Shown piece by piece: positions 46,360-54,983 of a DNA stretch of 64,000 nt. The stretch is from Curtobacterium oceanosedimentum (GTDB lineage Bacteria > Actinomycetota > Actinomycetes > Actinomycetales > Microbacteriaceae). The stretch spans positions 1-64,000 of the forward strand of contig NZ_JAIXIG010000014.1 of the NCBI RefSeq assembly GCF_020297365.1. Reading direction: 5' to 3'. Position numbers and translations under genes: made by a program. The notes under the pieces are model-generated. The model ran no database searches and was not told where the DNA came from. It was given only the letters and a program-made list of their open reading frames with translations. How positions within the stretch are numbered: the stretch's first letter is position 1; each line of letters starts with the position of its first letter.

Positions 46360-47730
46360 TCAGGGCGTCGTCGCCGGGTGGGCGACGCGGACGGTGGTGG
46401 TGTCGAGGTCGGACGGCACGTCGACGCAGCGGTCGATGCCTCGGGCGGCCAGCAGCGCGGTGTCCGACAGCCGGGAGCGCAGGACGACCTGCGGTCCGCG
46501 GCCGTCCGGCGCCGACTCGGCCAGGGCCAGCCACGCGGCGGCGAACCGACCGCCGGGAGCGCAGTCGGCGCGCGTGCCGTGCCGGAGCGTGCCGTCCGAC
46601 AGCACGTCGTCGAGGACGAGTGCGGTGGCCGGGGGGACGGCGGCGGCCTGCCGGGTGCGCTCGGCGCGGGCGAGGTCGGCGAAGGCCTGGCCGGCGGGCT
46701 TCAGTCGGCCGTCGTTCGTGAACAGCCCGAGGTCGTACTCGAGCTCCGGGAAGTCGGCGAGCGACCGGGACACGTCGTGGGAGCACCACCACGTCACCCC
46801 GAGCACCTGCTGCGCGTCGAGCACGTGCCGGATCGTCCGCTCGGTGAACGAAGCGGCGTCGGCGGGGTCGACGACGTTCGTGGGGGCGCCGACCTCCTGC
46901 AGCCAGTTCGGCCGGGCGGCGTCGCGGTTCCAGGCTGCGGCGAGCTGGAGCAGGTACTCCCCGTGCCGCACCGACCCGGCCCCGAGGGCGCCGTGGAGGG
47001 CCGCCGAGCCGTTGAACACCCACGAGTGCGTGACGGTGGCGTCACCGTGGTCCGCCGCGTGCTCCGGGCCGAAGGGCTGCGCGTCGTCGTACCAGGCGGC
47101 GTCGTACTGCGCGACGGTGACCAGGGGCCCTGGACGCGACCCGGTGCCGGACGGGGCCGACGTGGCGGGGCCGACCCGCGCCTCCCGGCCGGACGACCAG
47201 GACGACAGGCCGTCGCGCGCCGCCGCGACCATCGCCGCCGCCCACGCGTGCCCCTGCTCCGCGGTGATGTCGTGGGGTGCGGGGTGCGGCGCGTGCGCGA
47301 ACTGGTTGACCTCGTTGCCGATGGTGATGCCGAGCAGGTTGGGCTTGTCGGCGACCGCTCCGGCGAGCGCCCGGACGTACGCCGCGGTCGACGCGACGAC
47401 GTCCGGATCGGTGAACATGTTGCGGCGGTGCCAGCTGTCCAGCCACGAGGGCACGAAGTCGAAGCTCGACAGGTGCCCCTGCAGTGCGTCCACGTTGACG
47501 TCGAGGCCGAACGACCCGGCGAGGTCGACCACCGTGGCGACGTCCTGCAGCGCCGAGGCCCGGATGAGCGTCCGGTTCGGCTGGACGACCGGCCACAGCG
47601 GGAAGATCCGCACGTGGTCGGCGCCGAGCGACGCGATCGCCTCGAGGTCCTTGGCGGTGTCCGACGGTGAGAAGTCGAGCCACGAGTGGAACCAGCCGAC
47701 CGAGGGCGTGTAGTTGACCCCGAAGCGCAT
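46360..47730 (-). CDS. GH5_18-type beta-mannosidase
   Basis: This 456-residue cytoplasmic glycosidase has a TIM barrel with acid/base Glu in ITIGNEVNQF (about 140) and nucleophile Glu in NWLQEVGAP (about 280). The N-terminus MRFGVNYTPSVGWFHSW and GHLSSFDFVPSWLDSWHRRN resemble the GH5 subfamily 18 enzymes that split Man-beta-1,4-GlcNAc from N-glycan cores in bifidobacteria. The subfamily assignment is by memory of the motifs. The ATG overlaps the permease stop (ATGA). It would finish breakdown after the GH38 enzyme. Confidence 0.85.
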   Translation of the reverse strand: MRFGVNYTPSVGWFHSWLDFSPSDTAKDLEAIASLGADHVRIFPLWPVVQPNRTLIRASALQDVATVVDLAGSFGLDVNVDALQGHLSSFDFVPSWLDSWHRRNMFTDPDVVASTAAYVRALAGAVADKPNLLGITIGNEVNQFAHAPHPAPHDITAEQGHAWAAAMVAAARDGLSSWSSGREARVGPATSAPSGTGSRPGPLVTVAQYDAAWYDDAQPFGPEHAADHGDATVTHSWVFNGSAALHGALGAGSVRHGEYLLQLAAAWNRDAARPNWLQEVGAPTNVVDPADAASFTERTIRHVLDAQQVLGVTWWCSHDVSRSLADFPELEYDLGLFTNDGRLKPAGQAFADLARAERTRQAAAVPPATALVLDDVLSDGTLRHGTRADCAPGGRFAAAWLALAESAPDGRGPQVVLRSRLSDTALLAARGIDRCVDVPSDLDTTTVRVAHPATTP

Positions 47731-48725
47731 CAGCCCTTCACACCGCCCTCTTCGACGCCCTTGAAGAAGAAGCGCTGCAGGACGGCGAAGATCACGGCGA
47801 TCGGGATGAACGCGATCATGGTGCCGGCCGCGATCATCCGCTGGTCGGTGGCGAACGTGCCCTGCAGGTACTGCAACCCGACGGTCAGGGTGAGGTTCTC
47901 GGGTGACTGCAGCACGATGAGCGGCCAGAGGAAGTCGTCCCACGCGCCGATGAACGAGAAGATCGCGATGACGGCGATGGTCCCCTGCACGGCGGGCAGC
48001 GAGATGTACCGCAGCCGCTGCATCGCGTTCGCGCCGTCCATCACCGCCGCCTGGTCGATCTCCTCGGGGATCTGCCGGAACGCGTTGAACATGAGCAGCA
48101 CGTTGAGGGCGGCGATCATGCCGGGCAGGGCGACACCGACCAGGTTGTCGGCCAGGCCGAGGTCCTTCACGGTGACGAACTGCGAGATGATCGTCGCCTC
48201 GCCGGGCAGCACCAGGGTGCCGAGGAACAGGCCGAGCACGAGCTTCCGGTGCCGCCACTGCAGCCGCGCGAGCGCGAACCCGGCGAGCGTCGCGAACACG
48301 ATGTTGCCGAACACGTCGATCGCGGCGACGAGCAGCGAGTTGCCGATGTACCGCCACACCGGGATCGCGGCGGCCACCTTGAGGTAGTTCTCGAAGGTCG
48401 GCTCGGAGGGGATGAACGACGGGTTCGCCGTGTAGATGTCCTCGCCGGCGCCCTTGAGCGAGGTGGACAGCTGCCACAGGAACGGGCCGATCGTGATGAA
48501 GAGCACCACGACGAGCAGGACGTAGCGGACGACCTTCTCGCGGGTGGACATGACGCCCCAGACCGCGCGGCGCCGCCCGCGCCCGTCGCGTCCGCCTCGT
48601 CCGCCTCGTCCGTTCTGCCGGGAGGCCCGTCCCGCGTCGGTCGCGCCGGTCACGTCCGGCGTCGGGCTGGCCGCGCCCTGCGCGCCGCCGATGACGGGTT
48701 CGGTCGTGCTGGTCGTGTTCGTCAC
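47730..48725 (-). CDS. Carbohydrate ABC importer permease (MalG type)
   Basis: The GTG at 48725 overlaps the previous stop (GTGA), giving 331 residues. About 60 cytoplasmic residues rich in Gly/Arg/Thr precede six spans. The coupling loop reads EIDQAAVMDGANAMQRL, the typical EAA motif of MalG-type permeases. It forms the channel with the next protein. The operon encodes no ATPase, so a shared ATPase (MsmK type) encoded elsewhere is expected. Confidence 0.93.
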   Translation of the reverse strand: MTNTTSTTEPVIGGAQGAASPTPDVTGATDAGRASRQNGRGGRGGRDGRGRRRAVWGVMSTREKVVRYVLLVVVLFITIGPFLWQLSTSLKGAGEDIYTANPSFIPSEPTFENYLKVAAAIPVWRYIGNSLLVAAIDVFGNIVFATLAGFALARLQWRHRKLVLGLFLGTLVLPGEATIISQFVTVKDLGLADNLVGVALPGMIAALNVLLMFNAFRQIPEEIDQAAVMDGANAMQRLRYISLPAVQGTIAVIAIFSFIGAWDDFLWPLIVLQSPENLTLTVGLQYLQGTFATDQRMIAAGTMIAFIPIAVIFAVLQRFFFKGVEEGGVKG

Positions 48726-49600
48726 TTGTCCGCCTTGCTGTTCATCCGGGCGAGGGCGAGCATCGGGATGAGCGTCACGACGAAGAGCAGGAGGCTCAGA
48801 GCGGACGCGTAACCGAGGTTGCCGGTGAAGCCGCGGGCGTACTGCTGGATGAGCATGACGAGCGAGTTGTCCTGCCCGCCGGGCCCACCGGTGCCGTTGG
48901 TGAGGATGTAGAGCTCGCTGAACACCCGGAGCGCGGAGACGCACACCAGGATCCCGACGAGCGTCATGGTGCCGCGGACCCCGGGCATCGTGACCGACCA
49001 GAAGCGTCGGACCGCGCCGGCGCCGTCGAGGGCTGCGGCCTCGTGCAGGTCCTTGCCGACGTTCCCCAGGGCGGCCAGGAAGATGATCATGTAGTAGCCG
49101 AGCCCCTTCCACACCGTCAGGCTGATGGCGCTGAGGAGCAGCAGCCACCGGTCGGTCAGGAACGGGACGCTGCCCTGCACGACACCGAGGGCCTGCGCCA
49201 TCTCGTTGATGACACCGCGGTCGTCGAGGATCCACGTCCAGATGAGGCCGACGACCACCGCGGACGCGATGACCGGCGTGTAGAACGCGGTGCGGAAGAA
49301 CGCGATCCCGGGAAGCTTCTGCTGCACGAGCACCGCGATGAGGAGCGGGAGGACCGTCAGCAGCGGCAGGCACACCGCCATGTAGATGACGCTGTTGAGC
49401 AGCGCCTCCCACACCTGCGGGTCGGCGAGCAGGGTCTGGAAGTTCTGGATCCCCACCCACTGGCTGACGCCGCCGAGGGGGCTGGCGTTCGTGAACGACA
49501 GCCGCACCGTGTTGATCGAGGGCCACAGGCTGAACGCGACGAGCCAGATCAGAGCCGGCAGGACGAGCAACCAGGGCGTGTACCAGCGGTTCGCACGCAT
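48722..49600 (-). CDS. Carbohydrate ABC importer permease (MalF type)
   Basis: This 292-residue permease has six spans starting at WLLVLPALIWLVAF. The coupling loop is HEAAALDGAGAVRRFW near 190. It starts 19 bp after the binding protein stop and overlaps the second permease. Substrate specificity is inferred from the glycosidases in the operon, not from its sequence. Confidence 0.93.
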   Translation of the reverse strand: MRANRWYTPWLLVLPALIWLVAFSLWPSINTVRLSFTNASPLGGVSQWVGIQNFQTLLADPQVWEALLNSVIYMAVCLPLLTVLPLLIAVLVQQKLPGIAFFRTAFYTPVIASAVVVGLIWTWILDDRGVINEMAQALGVVQGSVPFLTDRWLLLLSAISLTVWKGLGYYMIIFLAALGNVGKDLHEAAALDGAGAVRRFWSVTMPGVRGTMTLVGILVCVSALRVFSELYILTNGTGGPGGQDNSLVMLIQQYARGFTGNLGYASALSLLLFVVTLIPMLALARMNSKADK

Positions 49601-49619
49601 GACGATCCTCCCGTCGCCG

Positions 49620-50912
49620 CTAGCCGTTGGCCAGCAGGCTGTTCATCTTGGTCTGGGCGGTCTCGAGTGCCTGCTCCGGCGCCACCTGGCCCTTCATCGC
49701 GAGGGCGATCTGCTGGTCGAGGAAGTCCGTCATCGCGGAGTTCGCCTCGACGGGGTTGATGACCTCCGCCGACTCGAGGGCCTCGTTCGCCAGGACCCGG
49801 GCCTCGCCGTTCACGGTGCCGTCGTCCTTCGAGAAGTACGGGTCGGACTGCGACGACGTGGTGGACGGGAAGATGTTGACCTGGTGGGCGAACGCCTCCT
49901 GGTTCTCCGCGTTCGTCATGAACTTCGCGAAGGCCTCGGCGGTGGCCAGGTGCTTCGACCTGCTCGACACCGACAGGCCCTGCACGTAGAGCGGCGGGGT
50001 GTCGAGCGCGGGGCTGACGGTGACCTTGCCCTTGAGCGACGGGTTGTTCTTCTCGAAGTCGGCGAGCGAGGTCGCGCCACCGGTGGTCCAGGCGACCTTG
50101 GCCTGCGTGAACAGGGTCGAGTTGCCGAGGTAGTCGCTGTTCAGTACGTTGGAGGGCATGTAGCCGTCCTGGTACGCGTCCTTGTAGCGGTCGATCAGGT
50201 CGGCGGCCTCCGACGAGTCGGCGAAGGTGAACTTGGTGCCGTCGGCGTTGAGCACCTCGACGCCGGCGAGCGTGAAGTCACCGAGGCCGGGCTTCCGGCT
50301 CATCAGGTAGTCGGTCGGGCAGTTGTCGTGCATGGTCTTCGCCTGCGTGAACAGCTCGTCGGTGGTCTTCGGCGGGTTCTCCGCGTCGAGGCCGCACTTG
50401 GCGAACATCGTCGAGTTCCAGTAGTTCACGTCGGTGTTGAGGTACCAGGGGTAGCCGAACGTGCCGTCCACTCCCTTGTACTTGTACGAGTCCACCGCGC
50501 CGGCGACGTACGTGCTGGCGAGCTTCGGGTCGTCCTTCCCGACGTCCTGCAGGAACCCGCGCTTGGCGAGCGGCAGGGCGATGTCCGGCGGCAGGTTGAT
50601 CACGTCGGGCAGCGAGTTCGACGACGCCTGGCTGAGCACCTTGTCGGCGTACCCGTCGCCGGGCTGGTCCTGCAGCTTCACCTTCGCGTCCGGGTGGGCC
50701 TTCTCGAAGTCGTCGATGACCCCGTCGAGGTAGTCCGTGTAGGTCGGCGTGAGCGCCCAGGTCTGCAGCGTGATGGTGCCGCTGATCTCGCCGTCGCCGC
50801 CGTCGGCCGCGTTCCCGCCGCTCGAGCAGCCGGTCAGGACGAGCGCCGTGGCGGCGGCCGTCGCGAGCAGCGCGGTGGCGCGGCCCCTCGTCATGCGTGT
50901 GCTGGTCCTCAT
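49620..50912 (-). CDS. Carbohydrate ABC importer substrate-binding lipoprotein
   Basis: The 430-residue protein (ATG 50912, GAGGGAG upstream) has a lipoprotein signal with LTGC and lipidated Cys 29, a Gly/Ala/Asp linker, then a family 1 sugar-binding fold beginning ITLQTWALTPTYTDYLDGV. It should capture the oligosaccharides released by the EndoH-like enzyme. It heads the six-gene operon. An ATG 21 bp earlier (50933) lies against the operator and is less likely. Confidence 0.93.
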   Translation of the reverse strand: MRTSTRMTRGRATALLATAAATALVLTGCSSGGNAADGGDGEISGTITLQTWALTPTYTDYLDGVIDDFEKAHPDAKVKLQDQPGDGYADKVLSQASSNSLPDVINLPPDIALPLAKRGFLQDVGKDDPKLASTYVAGAVDSYKYKGVDGTFGYPWYLNTDVNYWNSTMFAKCGLDAENPPKTTDELFTQAKTMHDNCPTDYLMSRKPGLGDFTLAGVEVLNADGTKFTFADSSEAADLIDRYKDAYQDGYMPSNVLNSDYLGNSTLFTQAKVAWTTGGATSLADFEKNNPSLKGKVTVSPALDTPPLYVQGLSVSSRSKHLATAEAFAKFMTNAENQEAFAHQVNIFPSTTSSQSDPYFSKDDGTVNGEARVLANEALESAEVINPVEANSAMTDFLDQQIALAMKGQVAPEQALETAQTKMNSLLANG

Positions 50913-50935
50913 GGCGTCTGACTCCCTCGTCATAG

Positions 50936-50949
50936 CTGAACCGGTTCAG
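50936..50949. promoter_or_regulatory. LacI-type operator 1
   Basis: CTGAACCGGTTCAG is a perfect 14-bp palindrome with the central CG typical of LacI-family sites. It is 23 bp upstream of the binding protein ATG. Confidence 0.75.
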
Positions 50950-50988
50950 TAGTGATCCCCGAACCCGTGTGTGGCAGACACTGTTCAT

Positions 50989-51006
50989 GACTAAAGCGCT
51001 ATAGTC
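50989..51006. promoter_or_regulatory. LacI-type operator 2, overlapping the lacI-like promoter
   Basis: GACTAAAGCGCTATAGTC is an 18-bp palindrome with one mismatched pair and the AGCGCT centre common in LacI-family operators. It overlaps the TATAGT -10 box (51000-51005) of the regulator gene. On the other strand it overlaps a TTGACT -35-like box of the operon. Confidence 0.75.
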
Positions 51007-51012
51007 AACCCC

Positions 51013-52044
51013 GTGGCCAGCAAGCGTCGAACGACGATCGCCGACATCGCCGCACGGGCCGGCGTGTCGATCAGTGCGGTGTCCTTCGCGTTGAACGACC
51101 GGCCGGGCGTCTCCGACGAGACCCGTCGGCGCGTGCGTGAGATCGCCCGCGAGCTCGACTGGCAGCCGCACACCGCCGCCCGCGCGCTCGGCGGCGCGAA
51201 GGCCGGCTCGATCGGGTTCGTGCTGAACCGGCCGGCCCGGACCCTGGGCACCGAGTCCTTCTTCGGTGACCTCATCTCGGGCATCCAGCTCGGTCTGGCC
51301 GGAAGCCACGTCGGCATGAACCTGCTCGTCGCGCGCGATGCCGACGAGGAGCTCGAGACCTACCGGGACTGGTGGCGCGGGCACCGGGTCGACGGGGTGA
51401 TCGTCATCGACCCACGCCGCGAGGACCCCCGGCTCGCCCTGCTCGCCGACCTCGGCATGCCCACGGTCGTCGTCGGCTCGCACCCCTCGCCGGACGGAGC
51501 GGCGCCCACGGTCTGGATCGACGACTCGGACGCCACCGACACCGTCCTGCGCTACCTGCATGCCCTCGGGCACCGGCGCATCGCCCACGTCGCCGGGCGG
51601 CCGGAGTTCGAGCACACCGCCATGCGCATGGACCGGGTGCGGGCCTTCGCCGCCCGCGAGGGGCTCGACGACGCCGTCTCGGTGCCGACGGACTACTCGG
51701 CCGAGGCCGGTGCGAGCGCCACCCGGACCCTGCTGTCACGGAGCGTCCGACCGACGGCGATCGTGTACGACAACGACGTGCTCGCCGTAGCCGGACTCGG
51801 GGTGGCGAGCGAGATGGGCGTCGCGGTGCCGGGCGCCGTGTCCATCGTGTCGTTCGACGACTCGGCGATGATCCGACTCGTCCGACCGGCGATCACCTCG
51901 CTCACCCGCGACACCGTCGAGCTCGGGCAGCGGGCGGCGACGCTGCTGCGCGAGCAGATCGATGCCCGGGTCCCGCTCCCCTCGCGTCCGGGCCCGTCCC
52001 TCACCCTGAGCGTCCGCGAGTCGACCAGCCGCGCCCCCGCCTGA
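51013..52044 (+). CDS. LacI-family transcriptional regulator of the glycan operon
   Basis: This 343-residue regulator (GTG start) has the LacI helix-turn-helix TTIADIAARAGVSISAVSFAL at about 7-27 (first part TTIADIAARAGVSISAVS), a hinge with ARALGGAKAG, and a sugar-binding periplasmic-protein-like domain. It is divergent from the glycan operon with two palindromes between them. A TATAGT box ends 7 nt before the GTG, so the message is probably leaderless. The likely inducer is an N-glycan breakdown product. Confidence 0.93.
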   Translation: MASKRRTTIADIAARAGVSISAVSFALNDRPGVSDETRRRVREIARELDWQPHTAARALGGAKAGSIGFVLNRPARTLGTESFFGDLISGIQLGLAGSHVGMNLLVARDADEELETYRDWWRGHRVDGVIVIDPRREDPRLALLADLGMPTVVVGSHPSPDGAAPTVWIDDSDATDTVLRYLHALGHRRIAHVAGRPEFEHTAMRMDRVRAFAAREGLDDAVSVPTDYSAEAGASATRTLLSRSVRPTAIVYDNDVLAVAGLGVASEMGVAVPGAVSIVSFDDSAMIRLVRPAITSLTRDTVELGQRAATLLREQIDARVPLPSRPGPSLTLSVRESTSRAPA

Positions 52045-52395
52045 CCCCCGCCGTTCCCGGAGCACCCGGCTGCCGACACCCGGTGTCCGCGCACAGCGCT
52101 GGCGGCGGAAGACCGTGGTCTGCTCGGCGCCGTGACGATCCCGGTTCGCGGACCGCGGGGAACGGGAACCAGAACCGCCAGCGCCACGGAGCGGAACGCC
52201 CCACCCGAGTCCGCGAGTCGACCGGCCGCGCCGCTCCCGGAGCACGCGACTACCGACACCGGTTGTCCGGGCATCGTCCGGGCGGCGGGAGGCCGCGGTC
52301 TCCTCGGCGCCGTGACGATCCCGGTTCGCGCACCAGGGAGAACACGAACCAGAACCGCCAGCGCTGCAGAGCGGAACGTCCTCCCCGCGGGCCGC
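52012..52395 (+). repeat. Tandem duplication after the lacI-like gene (period about 180-197 bp)
   Basis: The first copy begins inside the last codons of the lacI-like gene (GTCCGCGAGTCGACC at 52012) and the second at 52209 with the same words. Later landmarks such as CGGCGCCGTGACGATCCCGG repeat exactly 180 bp apart (52131 and 52311), the difference being 17 extra bases around the stop codon in copy 1. Each copy has GGTTCGCG...GAACCAGAACCGCCAGCG. The gap 52045-52397 holds no gene. Confidence 0.85.
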
Positions 52396-52397
52396 GG

Positions 52398-53240
52398 TCA
52401 CCACCGCTCGGCCCTGCGGCTCGTCGGCGGACGGACCCGCGCGAACGCACGCCGCATCGACGACGTCGTGCTGTAGCCGGAACGTGCCGCGACCTCGGCT
52501 GGCGGGTCGCCACGAGCGAGCGCGTTCCGGATCGACAGGCTGCGGTACCAGCGGCCGAGCTGCGCGGGCGTGCAGCCCGTCGCCGCGGCGCACCGGCGTT
52601 CGAGGGTGCGCTCCGACATGTCGATGCCGTCGAGGAGCGCCCGTACGGACGGCGGACCGGCAGGATCGAACAGGCGGTCGAGGACCCGTGCGAGACCGTT
52701 GTCGCCGAGCATCGGGGGCGGGTTGTCTCGGAGCACCGTCGTGACGACGAGTCGGGCGAGGGCCTGCCGCTGCGCTCCGTGCCACCTCCCGCCGTCGAGG
52801 TGCGCGACGTGGCGGAGCGCGAGGACGACATCGGGCGAGGGAGTGCCGGGCGGGCCGGTGGTCGCGATGGGTGGGAGTGCGAGGACCTCGTCGGCGAGCG
52901 GGCCGAGCGAGGCTGCTCCGACGAGGACGCCCGTGCGCGCGAAGAGCGCCTCGTGGTCGTACTCGTAGGTGTCCGCGACGCGGGGCGGGCCGGAGCGGTG
53001 CGATCCCGTGCTGACCGTGATCCCCGGGTGCGGTCCGACCAGGGCAGCGGCGCCGGCGTCGACGCAGGCGATGTCCTCCCCTCGTCGCAGCCAGAGCGGA
53101 CGTGAGCGCGTGGCCACCCAGACGTGCTCGCCCGCGGCGTCGATGTCGAGCGTCCAGGACTCGTCGTCGGACAGGACCTCGGTTCCCGGCCCGACGTCGA
53201 GTCCGACTGTGTCGACCAGTGCTCGGAGTGCGTCACCCAT
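52398..53240 (-). CDS. AraC-family transcriptional regulator
   Basis: This 280-residue protein has a variable N-terminal domain and an AraC-type DNA-binding domain at about 205-275. It contains MSERTLERRCAAATGCTPAQ for the first helix-turn-helix and AEVAARSGYSTTSSMRRAFA for the second. Start ATG 53240 is chosen; an upstream GTG 24 bp earlier is possible. Its 3' end faces that of the lacI-like gene. Its target is not evident from context. Confidence 0.85.
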   Translation of the reverse strand: MGDALRALVDTVGLDVGPGTEVLSDDESWTLDIDAAGEHVWVATRSRPLWLRRGEDIACVDAGAAALVGPHPGITVSTGSHRSGPPRVADTYEYDHEALFARTGVLVGAASLGPLADEVLALPPIATTGPPGTPSPDVVLALRHVAHLDGGRWHGAQRQALARLVVTTVLRDNPPPMLGDNGLARVLDRLFDPAGPPSVRALLDGIDMSERTLERRCAAATGCTPAQLGRWYRSLSIRNALARGDPPAEVAARSGYSTTSSMRRAFARVRPPTSRRAERW

Positions 53241-53372
53241 CCGACGAGCGTGATCGAGGACGGGGCCGGCGTGGCGCGGATCGAGCGACCTGTAGAAGAG
53301 GGGGGATAACCCCACCCGGGTCGGGGAGAGGGCAGGATGGGCGGACGGCCTCGTGATCGCGAGGCTGGATGC

Positions 53373-54977
53373 ATGACCGACACCAACCGCCTCGACCAGG
53401 CGCGCACCGTCCCGCTGGACGACGCCACGCCCTCGCCCGACCAGGCCACGACCGTCCCGCTGGACGACGTCACGAGCCCGGCCGAGCAGGCGAACACCGT
53501 CCCGCTGGACGACACCACGCCCCCCGGAGCCACCAAGCCGATGCCCCAGTACCCGCGGCAGCGCGACCAGAGCGACCAGCAGATCCCGCCGGCGTCGTGG
53601 AGCGCGACCCCGCCCGTCGGGTCCCGACCGGGCGGCGGCGGCTCGGGCACCGGATCCGGCATGACGGCCGGACAGTTCTACCGTGACGCCTGGAAGCGCC
53701 TGCCGCGGGACTTCGGCTACATGGCGCTCACCGCCGTGCTGCTCTGCACGCTGTACTTCGCGTTCCCGACGGCGATCTTCGGCGGCGGGTTCCGCGACCT
53801 GTTCAACCCGTTCGTCCTGCTCATGTTCTTCATCGCCCTGTTCGTGGCGCGGTGGCTCGGGCAGTTCGAGAAGCTCCGGATGAGCTGGGCCGACCCGCGC
53901 CCGATCCGCCCGGTCGACTGGACGCCCCGCTGGCAGCAGAACTGGTGGACGCGCACCGGGTCCGCCGTCGCGAACCCGCACTACTGGCTGTACCTGCTCC
54001 ACGCCGCCGTGGTCTACCCGCTCGCCGCGGTCGTGACCGTCGGCGCCGGCGCGCTGCTGCTCGTCGGCTTCACCTGGCCGATCGTCGCGGGCGGCCTGTA
54101 CTTCGTGGGCAACATCGCGGCCGGGTACGTCCCGGACGGTCTCGGGTCCCTGGTCGGCGTCGGGTTCCTCGCCCTGCTGTCGATGGCCGCCTCGGTCGTG
54201 CTGCTGCCGCTCTGGGCGCGTGGCTCGGTCCTCGCCCACTACTGGATCGACTTCGGGCTGCTCGGCGGGTTCCGCGCCGAGGTGCTCGAGCGTCGCGTCG
54301 CCGGCCTCCAGGCATCCCGCGCCGGTGCCGTCACCGCCGAGGGGCAGGCGCTCCGCCAGATCGAGCGCGACCTGCACGACGGCCCGCAGCAGCGCCTGGT
54401 GCGCCTCCGCATGGACCTGTCCGCCGCCGAGCGCGCCCTCGACCGTGACCCGCAGAAGGCGAAGCAGCTCATCGGCGAGGCCTCCGAGCACGCGCAGGAC
54501 GCCCTCGACGAGCTGCGGGCGCTGTCCCGCGGGTTCGCTCCGCCGATCCTGCTCGACCGCGGGCTCGTCGCCGCGCTCGAGGCCCTGGTCGCCCGCAGCC
54601 CGATCCCCGTCGGACTCGATGTGCGCCTGCCGGAGGGCCTCGAGCTGGCCTCCGAGATCCAGCGCAACGTCTACTTCACGGTGAGCGAGCTGCTGACCAA
54701 CACGATGAAGCACTCCGGTGCCTCGACGGCCGGCGTGTACCTCGGTCTCGTGGTGGACGCCTCGGGCCTCTGGTACCTGACCGTCAGCGTCACCGACGAC
54801 GGCCGGGGCGGCGCGCGGCCGTCGCAGGGCCACGGCATCGAGGGGCTGATGGGACGCGTCCGCGCCCTCGACGGCGACCTCGTCGTGTCGAGCCCCGAGG
54901 GCGGCCCGACCGAGGCGACGGCACGGATCCCGCTCGGTGCGCTGCACGGGGTCCCGATGGCGACGACCCAGCGGTGA
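53373..54977 (+). CDS. Sensor histidine kinase with TVPLDD repeats
   Basis: The 534 residues begin at ATG 53373, with GAGG upstream. The N-terminal 95 residues are disordered and contain three 15-residue repeats with TVPLDD at 12, 27 and 42. Four membrane spans in a putative sensor domain follow (about 110-300), then a HisKA_3 dimerisation domain with phospho-acceptor H335 in ERDLHDGPQQRL, and a HATPase domain with NxxKHS (TNTMKHSGAS) and DDGRGG. It belongs to the NarL-type two-component systems and is paired with the next gene. Confidence 0.93.
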   Translation: MTDTNRLDQARTVPLDDATPSPDQATTVPLDDVTSPAEQANTVPLDDTTPPGATKPMPQYPRQRDQSDQQIPPASWSATPPVGSRPGGGGSGTGSGMTAGQFYRDAWKRLPRDFGYMALTAVLLCTLYFAFPTAIFGGGFRDLFNPFVLLMFFIALFVARWLGQFEKLRMSWADPRPIRPVDWTPRWQQNWWTRTGSAVANPHYWLYLLHAAVVYPLAAVVTVGAGALLLVGFTWPIVAGGLYFVGNIAAGYVPDGLGSLVGVGFLALLSMAASVVLLPLWARGSVLAHYWIDFGLLGGFRAEVLERRVAGLQASRAGAVTAEGQALRQIERDLHDGPQQRLVRLRMDLSAAERALDRDPQKAKQLIGEASEHAQDALDELRALSRGFAPPILLDRGLVAALEALVARSPIPVGLDVRLPEGLELASEIQRNVYFTVSELLTNTMKHSGASTAGVYLGLVVDASGLWYLTVSVTDDGRGGARPSQGHGIEGLMGRVRALDGDLVVSSPEGGPTEATARIPLGALHGVPMATTQR

Positions 54978-54983
54978 CCCCGC

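Noticed and set aside
43084-47670. A 1528-codon open frame on the plus strand across the glycosidase genes
   Set aside because: It is antisense to three clear genes (GH18, GH38, GH5). Its product is His/Gly/Val/Arg-rich with no domain pattern, as expected for an antisense frame in very GC-rich DNA.
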